From the NCBI GenBank assembly GCA_029550865.1, contig JAKPGM010000050.1:1-53636 (forward strand): a DNA stretch of 53,636 bases. The letters are read 5' to 3'. Source of the stretch: Bacteroidota bacterium. Lineage in GTDB: Bacteria > Bacteroidota > Bacteroidia > Bacteroidales > DTGW01. Within the stretch, counting starts at the first letter, position 1; the number at the start of each line of letters is the position of its first letter. This document shows positions 42,564 to 51,858 of this stretch, in pieces. The notes under the pieces were generated by a model. The model did not search any database, had not been told where the DNA came from, and worked only from the letters and a program-made list of their open reading frames with translations. A program made the position numbers and the translations under genes.

Positions 42564-45500
42564 TTACCATCCCGGAAGAATATTCAGGTTGATTCCGGCA
42601 TATTTCTGACCATCTTTTAGATACGGAATAGCATAATAGGGTTCCAGAATCATGTACCCGAATAAATTGATACGGAGGGAAATACCATAGGTTATCAACG
42701 GATATCGGTAATAGGCATAATCGATATTGTAAATAGAATTTGGAGTGGCCGTAAGAAGATTGTTGTAGTTAAGGGGTAAACTTTCATTGGCGCGCATGTT
42801 AAGGGTAAGTTTATTACCAGGATTCCAGGCAATACCAGCATCGGTAAAAAACGATAGTTCAGAAACGAAGTATTTAAAGGGTATCAGGCAGAGCCGCTCG
42901 GGTCCGGTAAAAGGAATACGAAGTTCGAGATTGGCTACTCCTATTCGGCTACCAAATAGCATCGATTGTTCGGCCAATGAACTGCTTAAGCCTACAAAAT
43001 TGTAAAAACCACGCACCAGCCAGGGCCAGCCGATATATAAAGAACGAACAATATAATCGTTGCTGCTTTTTCCGTATCGACCTTGAAAATATATGCGCAT
43101 AGCCAGTGCCATGGGATTAATGAAAAAGTATTTTCTGTAATCGGCTATAACACTGGTAAAACTATATTTTCCTAGATATTGCTCAACTTCCAGATGAAAA
43201 CGTTGTCCTCGCAAGGGTGATGCGATACCATAGTAAGCATTGTCAAGCGTATAAGCCAGTCCAAAAGTTGAAACGAAAAAACCAGGGGGTTTGGGAAGGT
43301 TTTTAATTCGTCCCAGGTAAGAGGTATATCCCAGATTATTGATTAAATATTTTTCACGCTGAATATAGTAGCTATAATAGGCAAGCGAGGTTGATGCCTC
43401 AATGCGTTGGGTTTGACTGAGAGGACGTACGGCAAATAACGTTAAAGCATCCTCGAAAATCCACTGAATGTCTAAGTTGAGCACATCATAGGTATTTCCC
43501 TGTATGGTGTCGATAGTGTAGCCGTAACTACCATATTTGTAGGGGATATGCGACATCGCTACGCCCCAATCCACTTTATTCTTGTTATTAATAAATGCCA
43601 CTGCTCCGCCAAAATCCTGTACCTGTCCGTTGATGGAAAGGCTCGAGTACAACTGATAATTTCCAACAATGTCGCTAAATAACATATCGACGCTACCGGC
43701 CATGCCGGTTCCATAGTACGAACTTACTGCTACGCCCATATTGGAACCGCCAATGTAATCGAGTTGAAATTTCGATCGATAGGGAACAGGTTTTAAAGAA
43801 TCTTCTGGAATCTGTATGGTTGGTTGGTCGGCAAGCAGGTTAGTATTAACAATGTCCTTACGTTGACGGGGATAAGGAGGTAACATTGCCAGATCGAAAT
43901 TAACCTCCAGCGGATTTACCTCGATACGATTAAATTCGCTTGCCCGTGCAAAATAAATATTATAATCGCCTTTGAAGTAGTGAGTATAGAGTATTGTTTC
44001 AGCGTTTCGGGCAACCGTTATGGCAGGGGTAAATTGTGTTACTCCCGACAGACCTGTAAGCAAATGGGTGAGTCGATATACCTTTGCCGAGTCGAGTCGG
44101 TATTCATACAAATTACGGATACCATTGGCATCGGAGATGAAATAGATACTCTTTCCGTCGGAACTAAACTGAGGATTTAAATTATCACAGCCAGGGAAAA
44201 CAGGTATTCCTACTTTTTCGCCTGTTGTAACGTCGAGTATAGAAAGGTAGTAGCCTTTTTTGCCAGGAACCTGTAAAGTGTCGAAGGGGCTTTGGTCGGT
44301 AGCAAAAACTATTTTTTTGCCATCGGGGCTCCAGGCTGGCATTAAATTACAAAAAACATCCCGGGTTAAGTTGGTAACACTATTATTTATGAGGTTAAAA
44401 GCATACAGGTCGGTTACCCCCTCTTTTAGCCCGGTAACCACAATGGTGTTACCATCGGGACTCCAGGTAGGATTGCTAAAAGCTTCGAGTCCGGGAATAT
44501 CTACTTCACGAGTTTTCCGCGGATGCTTGATATCGATGATGAGCAATCGATTCCTCCCTTTACTGAATGCAACAAAGGCAAAATAACGTCCATCGGGGCT
44601 CCATGATCCACCCGATTCCAGGTAGTTGAAATCATCTATTTGATTATTGCGGATGGTGCTGGATATTTTTTTAACTATTTTCCCTTTTGCCACGTCGGCC
44701 ATGTAAAGGTCAAAGGTAAATAGGTCTTTTTCTGAAAGGAAAATAACATATCGGCCATCGGGGCTGAGGGCAGGGGCAATATTCATGGCTCCTGCATTTT
44801 TTCGTGACAGTATTTTGTTACCTGTAGGACGTTCGATGGTATCGGGGAGTAGTTTAAAATAATACTCTTTCATGCGTGTTTTCCATGCATTAGAGAAGGC
44901 TTTTTCGTTCAGGTGGGTGAGGCTATCCAGTGCACGTTCGTATCCTAATTTTGTGGTTAGATCAAATAGGGGTAAAATGATAGAGTCGCCATAAATACCT
45001 GTAACAAATGCCCAAAAAGCCTGACCATAGCGATAAGGAAAATATTTGTACGAACGTGTCATATCCTCAAGGGTGGGGAAATCGTTGTTGAGTAAGGCGT
45101 CTCGCATCCACATGGCCGTGTGAGGATCGACACTACCAATCGATAGATACTCGGACATACCTTCTACCATCCACAGAGGAATATTTCGTACACTTCGCAT
45201 CTGAGTGGAATCCTCACCCAGCAATAGGTGGTATTGAAAGGCATGAACCAACTCATGCCCGAGAACATGATCGGTCTGTGCTGCCGATTCCATAACGGGC
45301 ATAACTACCCTGTTCTTTAACGATTCTGTTACACCGCCAGTACCCACCCCAATCACACCTGAAATAGCATTGGTCTGTTGAAAATCAGCATGATTGGCAT
45401 AGATGATGATCGGATTCTTTTCCTTGAAAGTATCCTTAAAAATCATTAGATGACGTTCGTACCACTTTTCGGCATTGATAGCCAATGATTTGATTACCGA

Positions 45501-45671
45501 ATCATTCTGAAAATAATGATATATCTCGAAATGAGGAGTAGTAAAAACTTTGTAGTCGAAAATCTTATAATCGGGCTTATTGGGTCCATTAAAAAATTGA
45601 GCTTCCATTGGCACATCCTGTAGGATTGCCATCCAAATAAATAAAATACGGAGAAATCCCTTCAAATGCAT
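42564..45671 (-). CDS. Large exported protein: gluzincin-like peptidase, TolB-type propeller and outer-membrane barrel
   Basis: This 1035-residue protein has a signal peptide (residues 5-24). An N-terminal peptidase-MA-like domain carries the zinc motif HELVH at 139-143 and a third-ligand candidate Glu170 in WMVEGMSEY. Five or more TolB/PD40 propeller repeats follow (about 290-600), each with SPDGRYVIF, SPDGNTIVV or SPDGKKIVF. The last 400 residues look like a BamA/surface-antigen-type barrel (GQRFHLEVEQYLG, RSLYIGWPWLVRGF, GSRIGVANLELRIPF) and end in tryptophan, as outer-membrane proteins do. The layout suggests a protease tethered to the outer membrane, but neither substrate nor orientation is known. 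An 8-bp direct repeat TTGCCAAC (45676, 45694) lies just upstream. Confidence 0.8.
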   Translation of the reverse strand: MHLKGFLRILFIWMAILQDVPMEAQFFNGPNKPDYKIFDYKVFTTPHFEIYHYFQNDSVIKSLAINAEKWYERHLMIFKDTFKEKNPIIIYANHADFQQTNAISGVIGVGTGGVTESLKNRVVMPVMESAAQTDHVLGHELVHAFQYHLLLGEDSTQMRSVRNIPLWMVEGMSEYLSIGSVDPHTAMWMRDALLNNDFPTLEDMTRSYKYFPYRYGQAFWAFVTGIYGDSIILPLFDLTTKLGYERALDSLTHLNEKAFSNAWKTRMKEYYFKLLPDTIERPTGNKILSRKNAGAMNIAPALSPDGRYVIFLSEKDLFTFDLYMADVAKGKIVKKISSTIRNNQIDDFNYLESGGSWSPDGRYFAFVAFSKGRNRLLIIDIKHPRKTREVDIPGLEAFSNPTWSPDGNTIVVTGLKEGVTDLYAFNLINNSVTNLTRDVFCNLMPAWSPDGKKIVFATDQSPFDTLQVPGKKGYYLSILDVTTGEKVGIPVFPGCDNLNPQFSSDGKSIYFISDANGIRNLYEYRLDSAKVYRLTHLLTGLSGVTQFTPAITVARNAETILYTHYFKGDYNIYFARASEFNRIEVNPLEVNFDLAMLPPYPRQRKDIVNTNLLADQPTIQIPEDSLKPVPYRSKFQLDYIGGSNMGVAVSSYYGTGMAGSVDMLFSDIVGNYQLYSSLSINGQVQDFGGAVAFINNKNKVDWGVAMSHIPYKYGSYGYTIDTIQGNTYDVLNLDIQWIFEDALTLFAVRPLSQTQRIEASTSLAYYSYYIQREKYLINNLGYTSYLGRIKNLPKPPGFFVSTFGLAYTLDNAYYGIASPLRGQRFHLEVEQYLGKYSFTSVIADYRKYFFINPMALAMRIYFQGRYGKSSNDYIVRSLYIGWPWLVRGFYNFVGLSSSLAEQSMLFGSRIGVANLELRIPFTGPERLCLIPFKYFVSELSFFTDAGIAWNPGNKLTLNMRANESLPLNYNNLLTATPNSIYNIDYAYYRYPLITYGISLRINLFGYMILEPYYAIPYLKDGQKYAGINLNILPGW

Positions 45672-45765
45672 GTGATTGCCAACTAACTTATTGTTGCCAA
45701 CTTATTTTACTTATAAAAGTATGCCATTTTATCGGTATATGATGTGAAAAAAAGTTAAGGCATCA

Positions 45766-46452
45766 TTAACCAATTTCACTTAATCGTTGCATCAGTTCCA
45801 TGTTGTTGATAGTTATATGCTTCCCGTTCATATTAATTAAACCATCATTTTTGAATTCTGTTAACAACCGTATGGAACCTTCAACCGACATACCTGCTAT
45901 TTCGGCAATATCTTTGCGGGAAAGATACTCGAATATATTTGAATTTTCAAAGTCTTTACTGCATAGATATAAGATTACATCAGCCAGTCGGCCATGCATT
46001 TGCTTGGTACCCACCGAAACCATACGTTGAAGCAAAAAGCTGCTCAAACGCGAATATTCCGTAAGGATCAATTGCGATAGCTCCGCCTTTTTTTCTAAAA
46101 GCTGACGTACATCGTCGATGGGAATAATACATACTTCACTGTTACAAAGAGTTATCGCAGAAAATTCGTAAGTGGGCTGAAGAAAAGAGGGTAAATTGAT
46201 AAATTCATTGGCAACGGCTATTCTAAGGATAAGATTTTTTTCGTTTCTTCTTTCCATAAAAGTTTTTACCAATCCCGACTTTAAAAGAAAAAGGCTGGTC
46301 TGAAAGTTCCCCTGTTTAAAAAGCATTTCTTTTTTTCGGTAACTTACCTGAGTGGCACGTTGCAAAAGAATTTTTCGTTCCGACTCTGACAGAGCTTTAA
46401 TAAGGATATAATTATTATCACAAGCATGGCATGTTTCGGTGGGCATTACCAT
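45766..46452 (-). CDS. Crp/Fnr family transcriptional regulator
   Basis: This 228-residue regulator has a cyclic-nucleotide-binding-type beta-barrel (about 15-130: KKEMLFKQGNFQTSLFLLKSGLVKTFMERRNEKNLILRI) and a C-terminal winged HTH (about 160-225: EYLSRKDIAEIAGMSVEGSIRLLTEFKNDGLI). The N-terminus carries CHAC, but not the four-cysteine arrangement of an oxygen-sensing FNR cluster, so the signal is unclear. Two ATGs (46452 and 46446) could start it. It is transcribed away from the histidine kinase gene. Confidence 0.87.
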   Translation of the reverse strand: MVMPTETCHACDNNYILIKALSESERKILLQRATQVSYRKKEMLFKQGNFQTSLFLLKSGLVKTFMERRNEKNLILRIAVANEFINLPSFLQPTYEFSAITLCNSEVCIIPIDDVRQLLEKKAELSQLILTEYSRLSSFLLQRMVSVGTKQMHGRLADVILYLCSKDFENSNIFEYLSRKDIAEIAGMSVEGSIRLLTEFKNDGLINMNGKHITINNMELMQRLSEIG

Positions 46453-46730
46453 ATCTTAAATTTTTACTAAGTTAATATTTTTTGAACAAATAATAGGAAA
46501 ATCACCTTATAATAGTTATGTTCGCTGTGCAATCTTTTCAAATTTGGTATTTTTTACTTATTTTTTCGCAGCAATGTTACAATATTTTTCGACAAAAAAA
46601 GATTGTCTAAACATGTCAGGATATTGTAAGTGTTTTTAAATTCACAAGGCTCCCGTGTAGTTAAAATCAAAGAATATCGGTCAATTATTTTTAGCAGAGT
46701 AAAAAAATATTTATTTTTATAGAAAATTGC
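46453..46730. other. Divergent intergenic region between the Crp/Fnr gene and the broken kinase
   Basis: AT-rich, with no gene. There is an imperfect inverted repeat TTGTAAGTG/TCACAAGG around 46636-46662, but its arms are too far apart for a standard Crp/Fnr site. I see no clear promoter match for either flanking gene. Confidence 0.35.
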
Positions 46731-47753
46731 ATGTTTATGGGAAGGCAAGTCCCTGCGTTTTTTTCAAATATTATTTCACCTTTTCCTTTTGCCGCTTTTG
46801 TGGCAGATGAGGATGGAAAAATAATTTTGCGTAATGGTCCTGCAACACAATATATCCTCCAACACAAAAATGAGAGTTGTATCGATGAAGAAACCTTGCA
46901 TCCAGACATATTGGTAAAGGCAAGGAATGCAGGCAAATACACAAAGGATTCCTTGCATATTACTCGTTTCGAGTGGGAGGGAAATATTTTCTTTTTTGTT
47001 TTCGATTTGAATAGTGGGGTTTCGTCAAAAGGTGGAATGGACAGTGAAAGCATGCTAAATTTTCTCGGCGATGTTTCGCATGAGCTCCGAACCCCTTTGA
47101 ATGGCATTGTAGGATTTGCCGAGCTTATGCTTAAGAAAAAGTTGCCGCCTGAAAAAATGCTCGAGTATATCCAGATAATATACTCCAATGGTATTTTTAT
47201 GATGCAGTTAATCAGTGATATACTCGATTTTGCTAAAATCGAAACAGGGCATTTTAGTTTGCGAAAGAATTATTTTAGCATCAATAGATTAATCTACGAT
47301 TTGATAGTTGTTTTTTTAACCGACCTGCAAATTCGAAAGAAAGAGCATATTTCTTTGTTATTTAACCCAGGTATGGCCGATGGCGTAGATATGATTATTG
47401 CCGATGAGGTTCGGCTACGTCAGGTGTTGGTTAATCTGATATCCAATGCAGTTAAATTTACAGAAAAGGGTAGCATTACCGTAGGTTATGAACTTAAGAA
47501 TGATTTCCTTGAATTTTACGTAAAAGATACAGGCATTGGTATTGAGAAAGAGGCATTGGACAATATTTTCAATCGTTACATTTAGGCCAGTCGAAAGATT
47601 AATGCTACCTATGGAGGATCTGGGATTGGCTTATCCATAGTTCGCGATATTATTACCTTGCATGGGGGCAGGATATGGGCTGAGTCGGAACTGCAGGTAG
47701 GAACTACTTTTTATTTTACTATCCCCTACGAAACAAAAAACACAGGCACTTAG
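46731..47753 (+). pseudogene. Sensor histidine kinase interrupted by an in-frame amber codon
   Basis: The first 284 codons encode a PAS-like N-terminus (about 15-95), a HisKA domain with His117 in DVSHELRTPLNG, and the first part of the HATPase domain with RQVLVNLISNAVKF (N box, about 231-243) and VKDTGIGI (G1 box, Asp266). A TAG stands at 47583-47585. The same frame then continues without any other stop to TAG 47751: [19 protein letters not shown] is the missing G2 box, and [21 protein letters not shown] the normal end. The codon lies where kinases have Gln in FxRFxQ, so CAG to TAG is the simplest explanation. The truncated product lacks the G2 box and should be inactive. There is no membrane segment or adjacent response regulator. 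Confidence 0.85.
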
Positions 47754-48424
47754 GCTTTTGTAGAAAAGCTTTGCATGATACTTTTTAGCATGCGTATGGT
47801 AGCTGCAGGGTTCTCACTTTGAAAAATAGCACTTCCGATGACTGCTACATTTACCCCAGATTGGAGTAGTATTTTCAGATTATCGGCATCGACACCACCA
47901 TCTACCTCAATAAGTGCGGAGGAGCCAGTTTTATCGATCAGAAGTTTGAGCTTTTGGATTTTAGAAAGCGAAGATTCGATAAATTGTTGTCCCCCAAAGC
48001 CAGGATTAACAGTCATATTAAGCACAAGGTCGGTGTATGGAAGGATTTCTTCCAGTACTCCGATGGGTGTGTGTGGGTTAATGGCCACTCCTGCTTTGAT
48101 TCCTCGGGACTTAATGTGGGTTAAGGTTCGGTGCAGATGGGTACAGGCTTCGTAATGAACAGTAAGTATGGAAGCCCCTGCATCGATAAAAGCATCTACA
48201 TAGCGATCGGGGTCTTCAATCATTAGATGGACGTCCAATGGCTTACGAGCTACCGACGCAATCATTTGTACAATAGGAGGCCCAAAGGTAAGGTTGGGCA
48301 CAAAATGTCCATCCATGATGTCGAGATGAATCCATTCGGCATCACTCTGATTTAGCATTTCTATCGTAGAACGTAAATCGAGAAAATTGCTATTCAGGAT
48401 GGAGGGCGATAGATAATGGATCAT
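47750..48424 (-). CDS. rpe: Ribulose-phosphate 3-epimerase
   Basis: This 224-residue TIM-barrel enzyme interconverts D-ribulose 5-phosphate and D-xylulose 5-phosphate. Signatures are [28 protein letters not shown] (metal and catalytic Asp), [13 protein letters not shown] and [13 protein letters not shown] 48424 is the true start; the two codons before it start with TTG. It follows hldD by 15 nt. Its stop overlaps the final codon of the broken kinase gene. Confidence 0.95.
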   Translation of the reverse strand: MIHYLSPSILNSNFLDLRSTIEMLNQSDAEWIHLDIMDGHFVPNLTFGPPIVQMIASVARKPLDVHLMIEDPDRYVDAFIDAGASILTVHYEACTHLHRTLTHIKSRGIKAGVAINPHTPIGVLEEILPYTDLVLNMTVNPGFGGQQFIESSLSKIQKLKLLIDKTGSSALIEVDGGVDADNLKILLQSGVNVAVIGSAIFQSENPAATIRMLKSIMQSFSTKA

Positions 48425-48439
48425 CGTCAACGTTTTAAG

Positions 48440-49405
48440 TTAGAAATATTTATTATGTTTCAAATACTCCCCAACGTATTCATCAATACCTTCCTCGAGT
48501 GGGGTAAAAGCTTGCGTGTATCCAATACTTCTGAGTTTGTCCATGTTGGCCTGGGTAAAGTACTGATACTTATCGCGGATATCGAGAGGGGTATCAATAA
48601 ATTCGATGTTGGGGGGGATACCCATCGATTTAAAAGTTGCATGGGCAAGGTCAAGGAAGGTTCGCGCCTGACCCGTCCCCACATTGTAGAGACCCGAATT
48701 TTTGCGATGTTGCATGAGGAAAAGAATTACGGAAGCTACATCTTTAACGTAGATGAAGTCGCGCTTTTGTTCACCATCGCGGTAATCGGGACGATGCGAA
48801 CGGAAGAGTTTTAGTTTTCCGGTTTGTTTGATTTGATGAAAAGCATGAAAAACGACCGAAGCCATTCTGCCTTTGTGATATTCATTGGGACCGTACACAT
48901 TAAAAAATTTAAGCCCTGCCCAAAAGAACGGCTGCTGCTTTTGGCTCAGCACCCATTTGTCAAATTCGTTTTTTGATTCTCCATAAGGATTTAATGGTTT
49001 GAGCTTCGACACAATCTCATGGGAATCGGAATAGCCCCATTCGCCGTTACCATACGTTGCTGCTGAGGAAGCATATATGAGAGGGAGCCCATACTCCACA
49101 CATAGGTTCCACACTTGTTTAGAGTACGTTACGTTCAATCGATCGAAAATGGAAGGATCGAATTCGGTAGTGTCGGTGCGTGCACCAAGATGTACAACAA
49201 ACTGCACAAAACGATGGTTTCCCATCAGCCAGTCAAAAAACTGCAAACGATCGACCTGGGCGGTAAATTTTTTGTTTTCGAAATTAGCAGCCTTACGCGC
49301 CTGCGAAAAATCGTCGACCAACACAAGGTCGTAGTAACCCTGTTGATTGAGAAATCCTGCCAGATAACTTCCGATAAACCCAGCTGATCCGGTTATGACA
49401 ATCAT
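48440..49405 (-). CDS. hldD: ADP-L-glycero-D-manno-heptose 6-epimerase
   Basis: This 321-residue short-chain dehydrogenase makes the ADP-L,D-heptose used in LPS inner core. It has the NAD(P)-binding GSAGFIGS near residue 5, the catalytic tyrosine and lysine in NPYGESKNEFDKW, and the family-specific KFFNVYGPNEYHKGRMASVVFH. ATG 49405 gives the usual MIVITGSAGFIGS start. It has its own strong promoter and leads into rpe, an odd but plausible sugar-phosphate pairing. Confidence 0.93.
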   Translation of the reverse strand: MIVITGSAGFIGSYLAGFLNQQGYYDLVLVDDFSQARKAANFENKKFTAQVDRLQFFDWLMGNHRFVQFVVHLGARTDTTEFDPSIFDRLNVTYSKQVWNLCVEYGLPLIYASSAATYGNGEWGYSDSHEIVSKLKPLNPYGESKNEFDKWVLSQKQQPFFWAGLKFFNVYGPNEYHKGRMASVVFHAFHQIKQTGKLKLFRSHRPDYRDGEQKRDFIYVKDVASVILFLMQHRKNSGLYNVGTGQARTFLDLAHATFKSMGIPPNIEFIDTPLDIRDKYQYFTQANMDKLRSIGYTQAFTPLEEGIDEYVGEYLKHNKYF

Positions 49406-49426
49406 AAATAATGATTTGTAAACGGC

Positions 49427-49458
49427 CAAAATTAACCCAAAATAGTCATTTGCCCAAA
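49427..49458 (-). promoter_or_regulatory. Promoter of hldD-rpe
   Basis: Minus-strand TTTG (49455-49458) and TAATTTTG (49427-49434) are both exact and are separated by 20 nt. ATG 49405 lies 21 nt downstream of the -7 box. Confidence 0.6.
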
Positions 49459-49514
49459 TTAATTACAACAGATAACACATCCATCAATTAAAATCGGGGT
49501 ATGTGCAGAGTTGT

Positions 49515-50552
49515 TTACTCGTTAAAACCTTTTTGTTGGCGAATGTATTGTTCCCATTTCCATGCCGAGAGGAGTGTTTCCTCAATGGTTTTTTCGGCCT
49601 TCCATCCTAATTCTTTGTTGGCATAGCTGGTATCCGCCCAAACCTTTTCAACGTCACCGGGTCGACGGCCTACTACCCGATAGTTAAGTTTTACACCGGT
49701 TACTTTTTCGAAAGTGTTTATTATTTCAAATACCGATAAGCCTTTGCCGGTGCCAATGTTGAATACTTCAAAAGTCGATTTATTTTTTCCTTCGATCAGG
49801 CGGCGAATAGCCACTACATGCGCGTGTGCAAGGTCTACAACATTGATGTAGTCGCGAATGCAAGAGCCGTCGGGAGTATTATAGTCGTTGCCGAATACCT
49901 GCAATTCTTTCCGTAATCCTATTGCCGTTTGGGTAATAAAGGGAACCAGATTGGCTGGTACGCCCAGAGGTAACTCTCCAATCAAAGCCGAAGGATGTGC
50001 TCCTATGGGATTGAAATAGCGTAATGAAATGACCTTGAGTCCTGGAAAGGCCTGTACCGAGTCCTGCAAAATCTCCTCACTGATTTGCTTCGTGTTTCCA
50101 TAAGGCGATAAGGCTTTTTTGATAGGTGCCTGCTCGGTGACGGGCAATTCATCAGGTTGCCCATAAACTGTGCATGAGGAGGAAAAAACAAAATTCGGAA
50201 TCTGGTATTTTACCATCGAATCGATCAGGTTTATCAACGAAACCAGATTGTTGCGATAATATAAGGTGGGTTTTTGTACCGACTCGCCCACCGCTTTCGA
50301 CGCAGCAAAGTGGATAATAGAATCAATGTTTGGGTATTTTTGAAAAAAGTGATCGACTGCTTGCTGGTCGGTTAGGTCGATTTTTTCAAAAACAGGTCTG
50401 ACGCCTGTTATCTTTTCAATGCCATCGAGAACTTCGATACGTGAATTGGATAAATTATCGATAATGCATACCTCGAAACCTGCTTCAATAAGTTCTACTA
50501 CTGTGTGCGAACCAATGTAGCCCACGCCACCTGTAACTAAAATCTGTCCCAT
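49515..50552 (-). CDS. galE: UDP-glucose 4-epimerase
   Basis: This 345-residue NAD-dependent epimerase interconverts UDP-glucose and UDP-galactose. It has the Rossmann motif TGGVGYIGSHT at residues 7-17, SSSCTVYG with the catalytic Ser/Thr, the YxxxK pair in SPYGNTKQISEE, and LRYFNPIGAHPS. It appears to be transcribed alone from a well-formed promoter. It supplies galactose for envelope polysaccharides. Confidence 0.95.
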   Translation of the reverse strand: MGQILVTGGVGYIGSHTVVELIEAGFEVCIIDNLSNSRIEVLDGIEKITGVRPVFEKIDLTDQQAVDHFFQKYPNIDSIIHFAASKAVGESVQKPTLYYRNNLVSLINLIDSMVKYQIPNFVFSSSCTVYGQPDELPVTEQAPIKKALSPYGNTKQISEEILQDSVQAFPGLKVISLRYFNPIGAHPSALIGELPLGVPANLVPFITQTAIGLRKELQVFGNDYNTPDGSCIRDYINVVDLAHAHVVAIRRLIEGKNKSTFEVFNIGTGKGLSVFEIINTFEKVTGVKLNYRVVGRRPGDVEKVWADTSYANKELGWKAEKTIEETLLSAWKWEQYIRQQKGFNE

Positions 50553-50596
50553 TTGTTTAATTTTTCAATGTGATTGATTTTAAAAATATTTTACCT

Positions 50597-50629
50597 GCAA
50601 ATATAAGCGTAATTTTTACATTTATTCAA
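50597..50629 (-). promoter_or_regulatory. Promoter of galE
   Basis: Minus-strand TTG (50627-50629) and TATATTTGC (50597-50605), an exact -7 box, are separated by 21 nt. Confidence 0.65.
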
Positions 50630-50633
50630 TGTG

Positions 50634-51098
50634 TTAATGATGATAGGGTTCTCCTCGAAGTATGGTGCATGCGCGATAGAGTTGTTCGACCAGAATCAGG
50701 CGTACCATTTGGTGCGTAAACGTCATCCTGGATAACGACAGGAGCATCTGGGATCGTTGGTATACCTCTTCTGCAAAACCATACGCTCCACCAATAATAA
50801 AGACCATGCGGCGAACACTTTTATTGAGCTGTAACTGAATGAAGTGAGCAAATTCCATTGAAGATAAAGCCTGCCCTCGTTCGTCTAAAAGTACGACAAA
50901 ATCATTTACTTCAATGCGTTTGAGGATTTCTTCAGCCTCGGCCTTTTTTATGGTATCTATATCGCCCTGTATGCGTATGTCGCGGGTAGTATATTGTTCA
51001 ATCGGAAAATAATTTCGAATACGCGCAAGGTAGGCATTTATGGGGTCGTGAAGGTATTTTTCTGTGGTTTTACCCGTGAAAATTAGGAGAATCTTCAT
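50634..51098 (-). CDS. rlmH: 23S rRNA pseudouridine-1915 N3-methyltransferase
   Basis: This 154-residue SPOUT methyltransferase has the size of E. coli RlmH. It ends in the trefoil-knot SAM site FIIGGAYGFAEEVYQRS and the conserved C-terminus EQLYRACTILRGEPYHH. It methylates pseudouridine 1915 of 23S rRNA on mature ribosomes. ATG 51098 gives MKILLIFTGKT, the expected start; a longer frame from 51134 adds unconserved residues. Confidence 0.95.
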   Translation of the reverse strand: MKILLIFTGKTTEKYLHDPINAYLARIRNYFPIEQYTTRDIRIQGDIDTIKKAEAEEILKRIEVNDFVVLLDERGQALSSMEFAHFIQLQLNKSVRRMVFIIGGAYGFAEEVYQRSQMLLSLSRMTFTHQMVRLILVEQLYRACTILRGEPYHH

Positions 51099-51472
51099 AA
51101 TCGTAATATCAACGTGCGAATGTTCTAAGATCAAAAAATTTTAGTGTAAAATTTTGATTACAAAAATACGATTCTGTTGAAAATATACGGTTTTAAGGTG
51201 GTCGAAAAATAGAGATGATGGTAGCATTTATTTTGCTGCAATCTCTGCTGGTTTAGGAGGGGAATTTTTGAAGCGATTGTTGCTATTATCACGAGGTGAG
51301 ACATTTTGTCATCTATGTAGACGCATTATATTCTGTAGAACCAAACATTGTTTTACAATAACACGAAAATTAAGTTGGAGATTGTTTTTTGTTGGATTAT
51401 ACTGGTAGGTAGCAATAAATTTTGTTATTTTGCACGAACTATAAAACCTCAAAATTTAAACCCTTGTGAATC
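51099..51472. other. Intergenic region between rlmH and the DUF4783 gene
   Basis: It contains an exact minus-strand -7 box TATTTTTG (51161-51168) for rlmH and a weak plus-strand candidate TATTTTGC (51426-51433) for the DUF4783 gene. A TTG-initiated frame of 46 codons at 51268-51408, with GGAGG upstream, encodes a cysteine-rich peptide without recognisable features; I do not call it. Confidence 0.4.
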
Positions 51473-51844
51473 ATGAAACTTTTAATAAATGCGTTCATTG
51501 TGTTGCTGTCGATATGGATGCAGCCTTCACCGAGGGTACCCGAAGGGGTAAAGGAGGCTTTCCGGACAGGATCGGCCAAATCGTTGGCTCAGTATATGGA
51601 AGACAAGGTAGCTCTGACGCTGCCCGATGACGACGATATATATGTCCGGTCGGAGGTTCAGAAGAAGTTGTCGACTTTTTTTTATGCCAATAAGCCTTCA
51701 TCCTTTGTAATTCAGTTCGAAGGCGGTAAAGATGCCAACCAGTATGCCATAGGCGTGCTCAAAACTAACAATGGCGACTATAGGGTATCCCTGCTGTTAC
51801 GGTCAAATAAGATATCGCAGCTCCGCATTGAGAAAGAAGAGTAG
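51473..51844 (+). CDS. DUF4783 family exported protein
   Basis: This 123-residue protein has a short N-terminal hydrophobic segment (LLINAFIVLLSIWMQ) and a compact domain with PEGVKEAFRTGSAKSLAQYMEDKVALTLPDDD, the start of DUF4783, a nuclear-transport-factor-like Bacteroidota family of unknown role. It is followed by nadC after 14 nt, a pairing I recall from related genomes. Export makes a direct part in NAD synthesis unlikely. Confidence 0.8.
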   Translation: MKLLINAFIVLLSIWMQPSPRVPEGVKEAFRTGSAKSLAQYMEDKVALTLPDDDDIYVRSEVQKKLSTFFYANKPSSFVIQFEGGKDANQYAIGVLKTNNGDYRVSLLLRSNKISQLRIEKEE

Positions 51845-51858
51845 TAAAAACCAAATAT

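Noticed and set aside
46731-47753. Amber codon reassignment (for example pyrrolysine) as the explanation of the split kinase
   Set aside because: TAG ends several intact genes in this window in the normal way, and no suppressor tRNA or pyrrolysine genes are visible.
51268-51408. TTG-started 46-codon frame with GGAGG upstream, cysteine-rich peptide
   Set aside because: It has no recognisable motif, uses a rare start and lies in an AT-rich gap; Shine-Dalgarno sites carry little weight in this phylum.
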